This document shows, piece by piece, positions 20,075-28,094 of a stretch of 64,000 nt of DNA (the first letter of the stretch is position 1; each line of letters opens with the position of its first letter). The notes under the pieces were generated by a model, which did no database searches, was not told where the DNA came from, and saw only the letters and a list, made by a program, of their open reading frames with translations. Made by a program: the position numbers and the translations under genes. The stretch is from Methylophilus methylotrophus DSM 46235 = ATCC 53528. GTDB taxonomy: Bacteria > Pseudomonadota > Gammaproteobacteria > Burkholderiales > Methylophilaceae. The DNA lies in contig NZ_KB905141.1 of assembly GCF_000378225.1 (NCBI RefSeq), positions 449,326-513,325 on the forward strand, in the 5' to 3' direction.

Positions 20075-20340
20075 TGAGTAACACCATTTTCAACAGCCCA
20101 GCAAGAGCACTTCATCTCCACTGACGTATAAACGTGCACGTTCCGCACCAATTTGATGCAGGCAATTAGATCGTTTCGTGGCTTTTATGCCCGCTCATCA
20201 TATAAATAAATCCCCTTTGCTTTCGTTATAGTCATCATGCGGACTTAGCAGAGAATCAGCAGAATATTTGCCTGCCTGGTTCTGGCTAAGCCAAAGAATA
20301 AGCAAGCTGTAACAATCTAACAAAAGCAAAGTGACTCTTC

Positions 20341-22722
20341 ATGGAACTATTTCTGCATACTTTCGACGCCAACCTGCATGCCAACCGGGAAAATCCGCGT
20401 TTTTCAGGGGTCAATCAAACCTCATTTAGCTATCAGACCGAAGCTGAGTTGTTGCAGATACTCGACCAGATGATTGCACAGGAATCAGTACATACTCTTA
20501 AGGATACCTGGGTGCTTGTTTCCGAGGATAACCAACCTGTCAGCCCCATGGAGGCGTTACAGGCAACCATGCCGTTCAATACATTCTATGCGCGTCACAA
20601 ATACCCCTGGCTACTGTCTGATCTTGAGCCTCATGTGCAAATGCATTACCAGCCCATCGTAGATTTTGGTCAAAGTGGCAAGGTTTTTGGGTTTGAAGCG
20701 CTTTGCCGCCTGAAAACACCTGAAGGCAACTGGCTTAACGGAATGGAAGCTTTTGCGCTGGCCGCCGAAGTGAAGCGCACACACGAACTGGATCTCGCCT
20801 GCCAACACCTGGCTCTAATAGGCAAGTCCCAATCTGTTTCTGCTGATAAACCTATTTTTATCAATGTATTACCGCAAACCATCATGAGCCCGGGCTGGCT
20901 GGATTTCATTTTAAAAATCCTGGCGCAACACAATATTGATAAACGCGACGTAGTGATAGAGATTGTCGAAAGTGAGAAAACCAATCCGGAAGTACTGGCG
21001 CGAAATTGTGATGCAATCCGCATGCACGGCTTACGCATCGCGCTCGACGACATGGGGTCTGGCTTTAATGGCCTGCGCATATTGGCGGAGGTCCGCGCAG
21101 ACTTTATTAAAATTGACCGTGCAATTGTCCATGAAGCGCAAGGCAGCCGTGTGAGAACCGTGTTACTGGAAGCCATTATCTCGATGGCACAGCGTTTAGG
21201 CTGCACCATCATTGCCGAAGGTCTGGAACGCGTTGAAGATATCACTTATTGCCAGGATTTAGGCTTGCATTACGCACAAGGCCATTATTTCGCCCATCCG
21301 CAAAGCACGCCCAGCGAAAAAGTGACCGCATTGCCTCCACGTGATGAATCTCATCGTTCTCACATTCCCGATGATTTTCATATCGGTGAATATATTAGCC
21401 ATGGCCTGACAATTGATGTAAGCGGCACCCTCGCCGAGGCAAGAAACTTATTCAATGCGCATGCCGATGTTGCCATCGCGGTGGTATTGGATGGACAGAC
21501 ACCATTAGGTGTTCTACGACGTGGCAAAGTGTTTTCAAAGAAAGTCTCCGGCCTGGGCGCCTGCTGTGACCCATTGCCTAAAGTCATTAACCATCTCATG
21601 CCTTCTTCCACCCTGGCGCGTATTTTTTACCTAGAACGCAGCAATACGGATATATGGATCGCGGTTAATGAAGAAGGTGCCTATGTCGGCATCTTGCAAC
21701 CCATGGAAATCATGGCCCAGTTGATCAGCCGCAAAGCCACAACGGGTAACTTACATCCCTTGAGCCATCTGACGACAGGCCCTACCCTGAGGCAAACACT
21801 GGACAACAGCTTGCGTAATAACCCGAATACCCAACTCGTGTATATTGATCTGGATCACTTCAAGGCCTACAACGATCGCTACGGCTTCATCCGTGGTGAT
21901 GCCATGATCCGCTTGTTATCAGAAATTATCCGTCAGGAGTACCAGGATAAATCCGGTGTGATGGTAGGCCATATTGGCGGCGATGATTTTGTGCTTATTT
22001 ATGATCACAAAGCGCCCAAGCTCACGGAGACGCTGCTGCATATCATTAGCCAGTTTCAGGCCTTGGCGGTACATCTGTATGATACCAGTGACTTGGAGCG
22101 TGGATTTTTCACGACTGAAGATGGTAAAGACCATCCGGTTGCCAGTGTTTCTATCGCAGTAGTCAACGGCACACAAGGCACATTGGAAAATAGCGTCATG
22201 GCTGCAGAACGGGCCGCTGTTCTCAAGAAAATTGGCAAAGCCAATATCGGCAGTATTATCGTTGTGGAAGATACGCCACCACAACCAATATTACCTAAAA
22301 AAGAATTCTATTCCGGCTGGCAACAAAAAGCCTTATCCGCCTTGCAATCGCTACTGAATATCCAGCGTTCAACGGGCTCGCACGATCTGGATAGCTGTTT
22401 TTCCGAATTCCCTTATTTTGAAGTGATTTTTGAACTGGAGCCCAACGGCATCCAGCGTTATGCCAACTGGATCAACCCAAACATGTACGGCAAAATCAAG
22501 GCGGGCGGCGCAGGGATAGACCGCAGTCAGCAAGCCTACTATCAAAAGGTCGCAGAAACACATGCGCCTTACATTTCAACGATTTACCTGTCTACAGCAA
22601 CGGAAGATTTCTGCCTCACGGTATCATTGCCTATCCTTAATGACGATGGCTCCCTGAAAAGCATTCTCGTTGCCGACATCAATATTGCGGCCATGGCCGT
22701 CCTGAGCAGCACGCGCAATTAA
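20341..22722 (+). CDS. EAL / CBS-like / GGDEF multidomain c-di-GMP protein with C-terminal sensor-like domain
   Basis: Large soluble protein of 793 aa. An N-terminal EAL phosphodiesterase domain (about 95-340) keeps the signature E119-A120-L121, the DDMGSG metal and loop motif (near 237), FIKIDRA and IIAEGLE, so it looks catalytically competent. A CBS-like pair follows (about 355-465), then a GGDEF domain with the signature as GGDDF near residue 547 and no upstream RxxD inhibitory site. The last 130 residues (SGWQQKALSALQSLL onward, with FEVIFELEPNGIQRYANWI) resemble a PDC/Cache-type small-molecule domain. Such a domain is unusual at a C-terminus and without membrane helices. The 266-bp gap before it shows no strong promoter. 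Confidence 0.85.
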   Translation: MELFLHTFDANLHANRENPRFSGVNQTSFSYQTEAELLQILDQMIAQESVHTLKDTWVLVSEDNQPVSPMEALQATMPFNTFYARHKYPWLLSDLEPHVQMHYQPIVDFGQSGKVFGFEALCRLKTPEGNWLNGMEAFALAAEVKRTHELDLACQHLALIGKSQSVSADKPIFINVLPQTIMSPGWLDFILKILAQHNIDKRDVVIEIVESEKTNPEVLARNCDAIRMHGLRIALDDMGSGFNGLRILAEVRADFIKIDRAIVHEAQGSRVRTVLLEAIISMAQRLGCTIIAEGLERVEDITYCQDLGLHYAQGHYFAHPQSTPSEKVTALPPRDESHRSHIPDDFHIGEYISHGLTIDVSGTLAEARNLFNAHADVAIAVVLDGQTPLGVLRRGKVFSKKVSGLGACCDPLPKVINHLMPSSTLARIFYLERSNTDIWIAVNEEGAYVGILQPMEIMAQLISRKATTGNLHPLSHLTTGPTLRQTLDNSLRNNPNTQLVYIDLDHFKAYNDRYGFIRGDAMIRLLSEIIRQEYQDKSGVMVGHIGGDDFVLIYDHKAPKLTETLLHIISQFQALAVHLYDTSDLERGFFTTEDGKDHPVASVSIAVVNGTQGTLENSVMAAERAAVLKKIGKANIGSIIVVEDTPPQPILPKKEFYSGWQQKALSALQSLLNIQRSTGSHDLDSCFSEFPYFEVIFELEPNGIQRYANWINPNMYGKIKAGGAGIDRSQQAYYQKVAETHAPYISTIYLSTATEDFCLTVSLPILNDDGSLKSILVADINIAAMAVLSSTRN

Positions 22723-22749
22723 AGGATGCGCCCAATCCATGAGCAATCG

Positions 22750-23394
22750 TTACAAATAGCCAAGCAAGTCCTGTGGATGCGCTATGCAAGCATAAGCGCC
22801 CCACTGTTCCGGTTTGTCCGTGACAGACAGATAACCAAATAATGCTACCAGTGTTTTCATGCCTGCAGCATTACCGGCTTGTACGTCGCGTTCTGCATCG
22901 CCGATATACAATACGGTTTGCGGATTTATTGCCATACGTTCGCAGGCCAGTAACAAGGTTTGTGGCGAAGGTTTAGGTTGAGGCGCATCATCGCCACTAA
23001 TCACCGCCGCCGCACGGATATCCAACCCCATATGCGCAACCATTGGCTGGGTAAAGCGACGTGGCTTATTGGTGACAATTCCCCAACGCAAGCCACGCTG
23101 CTCAATGGCCTGCAGGGTTTCTTCCATGCCCTCAAACAGGAGAGGCTGACGTGTCATTACCTGTGTATACAAGTCCAGGTACTCAGTGCGCATGGCCTCA
23201 AAACGGGTATCGGTAGGCAACACGCCAAACCCCACCTCTAGCAAACCACGCGAACCATGTGAAGCGTACGGTCGGATAGTTTCTTCAGGCAAAAAATCCA
23301 GGCCGTGCCGCTCACGTTGCAAATTCAAGGCATAGCCTAAATCAGGGGCGGTATCAACCAGCGTCCCATCCAGATCAAACAAAACAGCTTGCAT
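22750..23394 (-). CDS. gph: Phosphoglycolate phosphatase-type HAD hydrolase
   Basis: HAD-superfamily phosphatase of 214 aa. Motif I is FDLDGTLVDTAPDL with the nucleophile Asp, motif II the VTNKP segment, motif III the Lys of AQPKPSPQTLL and motif IV YIGDAERDV. The likely substrate is 2-phosphoglycolate from repair of oxidised DNA ends. In many proteobacteria this paralogue sits after ubiG, as here, with an 11-bp gap and an AGGAAG ribosome site. A second HAD paralogue lies at 41039-41686, so the exact division of substrates is uncertain. Confidence 0.88.
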   Translation of the reverse strand: MQAVLFDLDGTLVDTAPDLGYALNLQRERHGLDFLPEETIRPYASHGSRGLLEVGFGVLPTDTRFEAMRTEYLDLYTQVMTRQPLLFEGMEETLQAIEQRGLRWGIVTNKPRRFTQPMVAHMGLDIRAAAVISGDDAPQPKPSPQTLLLACERMAINPQTVLYIGDAERDVQAGNAAGMKTLVALFGYLSVTDKPEQWGAYACIAHPQDLLGYL

Positions 23395-23405
23395 GTCACT
23401 TCCTG

Positions 23406-24104
23406 TCAGGCTTCCTTGATGGCATGCAGCATGTAATTCACACTGGTATCCGTGGTCAATGAGTATTGCTTGTTCAGCGGGTTATAAGTCACACCGGTCT
23501 GGTGCTGCAACTCCAATCCCGCCTGGCGCATCCACGCTGCCAGTTCTGAAGGTTTGATAAATTTACTGTAATCATGCGTGCCCCTGGGCAACAGGTTAAG
23601 TACATACTCAGCACCGACGACCGCCATGAGATAGGCTTTGGCATTACGGTTCAGGGTTGAAAAAAAGACATGCCCTCCTGGTTTGACCAACGCTGCACAG
23701 GCGCGTACCACGCTGGCAGGGTCAGGCACATGTTCCAGCATTTCCATACAGGTCACAACATCAAATGTCTGTGGCTTTTCCTGTGCCAATGCTTCAACTG
23801 TCACGCAACGGTAATCCAGTTGCAAATTCGCCTCCAGCGCATGTAACTGGGCCACTTGGAGAGACTTTTCTGCCAGGTCTATGCCAGTTACCTGCGCGCC
23901 GCGTTGTGCCATGGACTCACTTAAAATGCCGCCACCACAACCAACATCCAGCACTTGTTTACCCGAAAGCTGTGCCCGACTATCAATATAATTCAGGCGC
24001 AAGGGATTTAATTGATGCAATGGCTTAAAGACGCCTTGCGTATCCCACCACTGATGTGCCAATTCGGCAAACTTATTCACTTCTGCTGCTTCTACATTCG
24101 CCAT
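23406..24104 (-). CDS. ubiG: Ubiquinone biosynthesis O-methyltransferase UbiG
   Basis: S-adenosylmethionine-dependent methyltransferase for both O-methylation steps of ubiquinone synthesis. The 232-aa sequence begins with the family-typical [14 protein letters not shown] segment, followed by motif [16 protein letters not shown], the acidic end of strand 2 in [10 protein letters not shown] and the [10 protein letters not shown] segment. An AAGGAAC ribosome site precedes the ATG. It lies between mtaD (27-bp gap) and gph (11-bp gap). The gene order mtaD-ubiG-gph is compact enough for one transcript. Confidence 0.95.
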   Translation of the reverse strand: MANVEAAEVNKFAELAHQWWDTQGVFKPLHQLNPLRLNYIDSRAQLSGKQVLDVGCGGGILSESMAQRGAQVTGIDLAEKSLQVAQLHALEANLQLDYRCVTVEALAQEKPQTFDVVTCMEMLEHVPDPASVVRACAALVKPGGHVFFSTLNRNAKAYLMAVVGAEYVLNLLPRGTHDYSKFIKPSELAAWMRQAGLELQHQTGVTYNPLNKQYSLTTDTSVNYMLHAIKEA

Positions 24105-24131
24105 ATCGTTGTTCCTTCTATTTTCAAGGGT

Positions 24132-25457
24132 CTATTGCAATTTAAGTTGCCACTGCAATGCAATAGACCGTAATTCTTCCGTTTCTATGCCAGCAAATGT
24201 TGCCTGCCCATCATCCTGACGCTGATAACACAAGCGGCCATCGACCCAGGTATGTGTCACTTGCTCACGGCTGGCAACATAGACCAAATGTGAAACAGGA
24301 TCAAAACAAGGCAGACTATTGAGGTCATTGAGCTTGACGGCGACCAAGTCGGCCTGCTTCCCTACTTCAATGCTGCCTAGCTTGTCCTGCAACCCCAGTG
24401 CGCGGGCACCACGCATGGTGGCCATTTCCAATGCCTGGTATGCCGGCAAGGACTCTGCATTCTGATCTGCCACTTTGGACAATAAAGCTGCTGTACGCAT
24501 TTCCTGCCAAAGGTCTACCCGGTTATTACTGGCTGCGCCATCTGTGCCCAACCCGACATTGATGCCCGCGCGTAATGCCGCGGCTACCGGAGCTATCCCG
24601 CTCGCCAGCTTTAAATTGGAACAGGGACAGTGTGCAAGATGCGCCCCTTGTATTGAGAGCGTTTCCAGTTCATTTTCGTCTAGATGAACGCCATGTGCCA
24701 GCACACTATTTGGACCAATCACTCCCAACGCCAGTAAACGTTGCAATGGACGTACCCCAAACTGCTCCAGACTTTGCTGTATCTCTGCTTGTGTTTCATG
24801 CAAATGGGTGTGAATACCCAGGTTTAATTGCTCAGACAGGGTCGCAATCTGCTCAAAGGTTTGATTGCTCACTGTATAAGGTGCATGTGGCGCGAATGAG
24901 AAACTGATATTTTTATCGGATTTATACTGGTCACGCACTTCGGTGCCTAACCTGATGTAATCACTGGCTGTTGCGGCGTAATTGGTGGGAAATTCCATCA
25001 CCGTCAGCCCAATGTTAGCGCGCATGCCTAGGCGTTTGAGGGCTTCAATAGTCGCTTGCGGGAAGAAATACATATCATTGAAGGTCGTCATTCCACCACT
25101 CAACATTTCCGCGCAAGCTAATAAGCTGCCATCATGTACAAAAGAAGTGGATACCCATTTTCTTTCTACAGGCCAGATATGTTCATTAAGCCACGGCATC
25201 AAGGCCAAATCATCCGCATACCCTTTCAGCAAGTTCATGCTGCTGTGCGCATGCAGATTAATCAACCCGGGGATTAATGCATGCTGGGAACAATCTATTA
25301 CTGGCCAACCGCTTGCCCATTCGGGGATTTCAGTCTTGGGTACTATCGCTACAATCTCTCCACCCTTAACCAATACTGCATGCTGCTCCAATAATGTATG
25401 CTGCGTGTCTACAGTAACCAGCCAACGCGCTTTAATGATGTATTGTGTGTCAACCAT
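24132..25457 (-). CDS. mtaD: 5-methylthioadenosine/S-adenosylhomocysteine deaminase (TRZ/ATZ amidohydrolase)
   Basis: Cytoplasmic amidohydrolase expected to deaminate S-adenosylhomocysteine or methylthioadenosine, so placing it beside the methyltransferase UbiG makes sense as by-product removal. The 441-aa barrel shows metal ligands in LINLHAHSSMN, HTHLHETQAEI and AHGVHLDENE and the catalytic Asp in GLGTDGAASNN. The ATG has no ribosome site. Instead a perfect TATAAT lies exactly six bases upstream, which would start transcription at or next to the ATG (leaderless mRNA; see findings). Confidence 0.9.
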   Translation of the reverse strand: MVDTQYIIKARWLVTVDTQHTLLEQHAVLVKGGEIVAIVPKTEIPEWASGWPVIDCSQHALIPGLINLHAHSSMNLLKGYADDLALMPWLNEHIWPVERKWVSTSFVHDGSLLACAEMLSGGMTTFNDMYFFPQATIEALKRLGMRANIGLTVMEFPTNYAATASDYIRLGTEVRDQYKSDKNISFSFAPHAPYTVSNQTFEQIATLSEQLNLGIHTHLHETQAEIQQSLEQFGVRPLQRLLALGVIGPNSVLAHGVHLDENELETLSIQGAHLAHCPCSNLKLASGIAPVAAALRAGINVGLGTDGAASNNRVDLWQEMRTAALLSKVADQNAESLPAYQALEMATMRGARALGLQDKLGSIEVGKQADLVAVKLNDLNSLPCFDPVSHLVYVASREQVTHTWVDGRLCYQRQDDGQATFAGIETEELRSIALQWQLKLQ

Positions 25458-25463
25458 AGCGCG

Positions 25464-25469
25464 ATTATA
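25464..25469 (-). promoter_or_regulatory. Putative -10 box of mtaD, six bases from its ATG
   Basis: TATAAT on the minus strand, followed by CGCGCT and the ATG of mtaD. No good -35 hexamer is seen at 16-18 bases spacing. The spacing predicts a transcript with little or no 5' leader. Confidence 0.5.
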
Positions 25470-25511
25470 ACTGAGGCATTATGCAAAATCCTGACTCAGG
25501 GCAATAGCCAT

Positions 25512-25542
25512 AAAAAAAGCCACGCATTCGCGTGGCTTTTTA
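25512..25542. terminator. Intrinsic terminator after ompA
   Basis: Arms GCCACGC and GCGTGGC around an ATTC loop, extended by A/T runs on both sides. It follows the ompA stop on the minus strand and insulates mtaD from ompA transcription. Confidence 0.92.
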
Positions 25543-25559
25543 TTCAGACATCAATCTGA

Positions 25560-26657
25560 TTATTGGCAACCAATTTGTTTAGTGCCTTCAGCGCGGATAT
25601 CAACGCGACGGTTAGGTTGCAAGCAAGAAATCAGTTTTTTCGTTACTTTCTTACCTTCGCACTCAACCACTGGCTCAGATTTACCTTTGCCTTCAGAAGT
25701 GATGATATTGCTATCTACACCCTGTGCAATCAGGTAATCAGCCACCATCTTCGCACGACGCTCGGACAGTTTCTGGTTGTATGCATCGGAACCGATACGG
25801 TCTGTGTGACCTGTCACGATCACAGCGTTAATTTCTGGGTTAGCCTTGATCTTGGCTGCAGTTTCTTCCAGAACCTTACGGCCTTCTTCACGCAGGTTAG
25901 CCTTATCAAAACCAAACAGCTTCTCAGCGCTCACTGTGACTGTTTCATTTTGTGGCTTACATACTGGAGCTGGAGCAGGTGCTGGAGCTGGAGCTGGCTC
26001 TGGGGCTGGTTCAGCTGCAGCCACTGGTGCTGGTTCTGGTGTTGGCTCTTCAACCACTGGTGCTGGCGCACCGAAACGGAAGATACCACCCAAGTTCACT
26101 AAAGTATTTCCGATTGTTTCTGTATCACTACCTACAGCAGCAATATCAATTTTCGCACGGCTCCATTGGTGACGTACATCGGCTTGAATACCAAACTTAT
26201 CATTAAACAGATATTGAGCGCCCAAACCAACGTTTGCCATCCATGAAGTTTTTTTACCATCGATATCAAAGCCTGGGATTGAATAATCAACATTATTACG
26301 CGCTGCGCCAATACCAGCTAATAGGAATGGACGGAACTTGTCACGGCTAAACATATACAGTGCATCCAAACCTAAAGCAGTTTGCTTGTATTTGCCGCTA
26401 GCACCAGTAATGCCGGTATCTTCATCAGCACGGTTATAGCCCAAGCGACCTTGAATGTCCCAGTGCTCGCTCAGCTCTTTACCAATGGACAGGAACCCAC
26501 CACGGCCATTGTCAGCTTCGAGATCATTGTCAGTGTTCATGTAAGTTGCACCAGGAACAACGTACCAGGCACCACGGTACATGTCTTCAGCCTGCGCAAC
26601 TTGCGATGCAAATACAAATGCAGAAGCAATTGCCAAGCCTAAAAAACTTTTTTTCAT
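25560..26657 (-). CDS. ompA: OmpA-family outer membrane protein
   Basis: Outer-membrane beta-barrel with a periplasmic peptidoglycan-binding domain, 365 aa. A signal peptide (about 1-23, ending VAQA) is followed by an eight-strand barrel region (about 25-195). A Pro/Ala/Glu linker of about 40 residues follows, then the OmpA-like domain (about 240-365) with the VTGHTDRIGSDAYNQKLSERR signature region. Three cysteines lie in the C-terminal domain, one after the linker and others near the end, and could form a disulphide. A CAAAGGAG ribosome site lies 7 bases before the ATG. Downstream is a strong terminator, so it is probably monocistronic. Confidence 0.93.
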   Translation of the reverse strand: MKKSFLGLAIASAFVFASQVAQAEDMYRGAWYVVPGATYMNTDNDLEADNGRGGFLSIGKELSEHWDIQGRLGYNRADEDTGITGASGKYKQTALGLDALYMFSRDKFRPFLLAGIGAARNNVDYSIPGFDIDGKKTSWMANVGLGAQYLFNDKFGIQADVRHQWSRAKIDIAAVGSDTETIGNTLVNLGGIFRFGAPAPVVEEPTPEPAPVAAAEPAPEPAPAPAPAPAPVCKPQNETVTVSAEKLFGFDKANLREEGRKVLEETAAKIKANPEINAVIVTGHTDRIGSDAYNQKLSERRAKMVADYLIAQGVDSNIITSEGKGKSEPVVECEGKKVTKKLISCLQPNRRVDIRAEGTKQIGCQ

Positions 26658-26717
26658 TCATTGACTCCTTTGTTATTGGGCATTTTCGCCACATCTTTGA
26701 AAATACTTACATGTTGA

Positions 26718-26758
26718 ACTATACGCAAAGCGCTGGACGGGTGCAAGTCTATGCACCC
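26718..26758 (-). promoter_or_regulatory. ompA promoter with palindrome over the -35 box
   Basis: On the minus strand TTGCAC (26746-26741), a 17-bp spacer and TATAGT (26723-26718) form a plausible sigma-70 promoter, predicting a leader of about 55 nt. The -35 box lies inside the palindrome GGGTGCA-N6-TGCACCC (26739-26758), which could be an operator. Confidence 0.55.
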
Positions 26759-26791
26759 CCTCATATAAGCATTTATTGGGTTTTAGACCAA

Positions 26792-27517
26792 TTATCCAAC
26801 AAATTTTCCGGATACTTTGGACATCAACTGATAAACACGCTCAGCTGACAAACTCTGCGATCGCAATCCATCCTCGCAGAGACCACTGCGAAATCCAAGA
26901 TAATCAGGATTGAGCGTTGAAAGCATTTCCACATGTGTCAACGCAAGCCCACCAGCAATACCAACTATCAAATGAAGTGACTTTGCAGTGCTTATAAACT
27001 TGGTAAGCACAGGCATGGCAACCATATCCACCAAAGCACTGGATTTCTGCACAGTATCGACCATCACGCCCCAATAGCCCTGCATGGCCAGCGAGTGCAA
27101 TCGTTTATCCAGGCTTGAGTCAGCCAAACTGGTTGGCAGCAGTACGGCAATCAGCCGGGTGCCCTGGGCCAAAAAACCATCAATAATGACCTGGTAAGCG
27201 GGATCGGCCCAGATGGATTCTGGCAACTTAATCACCTCTACACCAACTTCTAAGCGACGTTCAATTAATGTAATCAAATCGGCTGCAGTAGCGCAGTTGT
27301 CGCCTATTGTGGCACTGACGACAATGCCTGAGGTCTCAAATTGCTGCCGATGTGCATGCACAATATCGGCAATAACTTTTGAAGTTTCTATATCGAGGGC
27401 CGCTAATGCGCCATGGCTGGTATCTTTCAAATCAATCAGTGGCACGCCTGCTGACAACACCAGTTGCGCTTCGGTGGCGGAATTCACGCTCATTAACACT
27501 TGCATCTGCTGACTCAT
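26792..27517 (-). CDS. mfnB: MfnB-like (5-formylfuran-3-yl)methyl phosphate synthase
   Basis: Homologue of the archaeal enzyme that condenses two glyceraldehyde-3-phosphate molecules into the furan precursor of methanofuran, and of the equivalent gene in C1-metabolising bacteria. The 241-aa protein shows the Schiff-base Lys region LIDLKDTSHGALAALD, the SATIGDN strand and the late GIAGGL segment expected for this small TIM barrel. Its start overlaps the DUF447 stop in an ATGA arrangement, so the pair is translationally coupled. The product would feed the methylofuran/methanofuran carrier used by the fhc complex encoded at 52-56.5 kb. Confidence 0.85.
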   Translation of the reverse strand: MSQQMQVLMSVNSATEAQLVLSAGVPLIDLKDTSHGALAALDIETSKVIADIVHAHRQQFETSGIVVSATIGDNCATAADLITLIERRLEVGVEVIKLPESIWADPAYQVIIDGFLAQGTRLIAVLLPTSLADSSLDKRLHSLAMQGYWGVMVDTVQKSSALVDMVAMPVLTKFISTAKSLHLIVGIAGGLALTHVEMLSTLNPDYLGFRSGLCEDGLRSQSLSAERVYQLMSKVSGKFVG

Positions 27518-28092
27518 GCCTGCTGCATTCCGCTTTGTTGTGCCAGATGGTTATTAACGCAATCGACTAACCATTGCCAGGCTTCTTGCTCACGCGGGCC
27601 TGCGGTCTTGTCGATGGCAATTTGCAGGTATTGCATTTCTTGCGTGATTTTATCAATGGGCAATCGTTGCAAACGGCTCACCAGTACGGCCAACTCAATG
27701 ACGGCCGCCTGGGCACGGTTAAAACCCATAAATGGTGCATGAGACTCGCTGTGCAAAACCCGCATCCATAATTTCGGACGAGTGCCATCGTCTTCGACAT
27801 GTTCCAGCGTGAGCACATGATGTGCCAAACATTCTTTGAGCCTGACACCTTTCCCGTCCACAACCGATTCCGTTGCAAATGCCGTTTTCTTGGCAATAGC
27901 AGCGGCAAAAACGCGTACATCATCCGTCAGGTTCAAGACAGCAAACCCGGTCTGCAGAACATTTTGTAAGGTTGTAGAGGGTTTGAAAGGCATGATCAAT
28001 ACCTTGTCATCATGCCATTGAATCCCGAATGGCGCGATGTGCGCTTCACCGTCAGGTGAACAGGTGGTCACGATTGTTTCGTAAATCATCAA
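27514..28092 (-). CDS. DUF447 family protein (COG2457), C1-pathway associated
   Basis: 192-aa protein that begins MIYETIVTTCSPDGEAHIAPFGIQW, written here as two halves: MIYETIVTTCSPDGE and AHIAPFGIQW. The family is found in methanogens and in bacteria with tetrahydromethanopterin-linked C1 transfer, and is predicted to share the flavin-reductase split-barrel fold. No catalytic residue can be assigned with confidence. It starts 2 bases after the DHPS-like gene and overlaps mfnB by 4, which argues for a role in synthesis of methanopterin or methanofuran. The exact reaction is unknown to me. Confidence 0.75.
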   Translation of the reverse strand: MMIYETIVTTCSPDGEAHIAPFGIQWHDDKVLIMPFKPSTTLQNVLQTGFAVLNLTDDVRVFAAAIAKKTAFATESVVDGKGVRLKECLAHHVLTLEHVEDDGTRPKLWMRVLHSESHAPFMGFNRAQAAVIELAVLVSRLQRLPIDKITQEMQYLQIAIDKTAGPREQEAWQWLVDCVNNHLAQQSGMQQA

Positions 28093-28094
28093 CG

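Noticed and set aside
25846-26206. Gly/Ala- and Leu-rich plus-strand frames over ompA
   Set aside because: They are the reverse reading of the Pro/Ala/Glu linker of OmpA.
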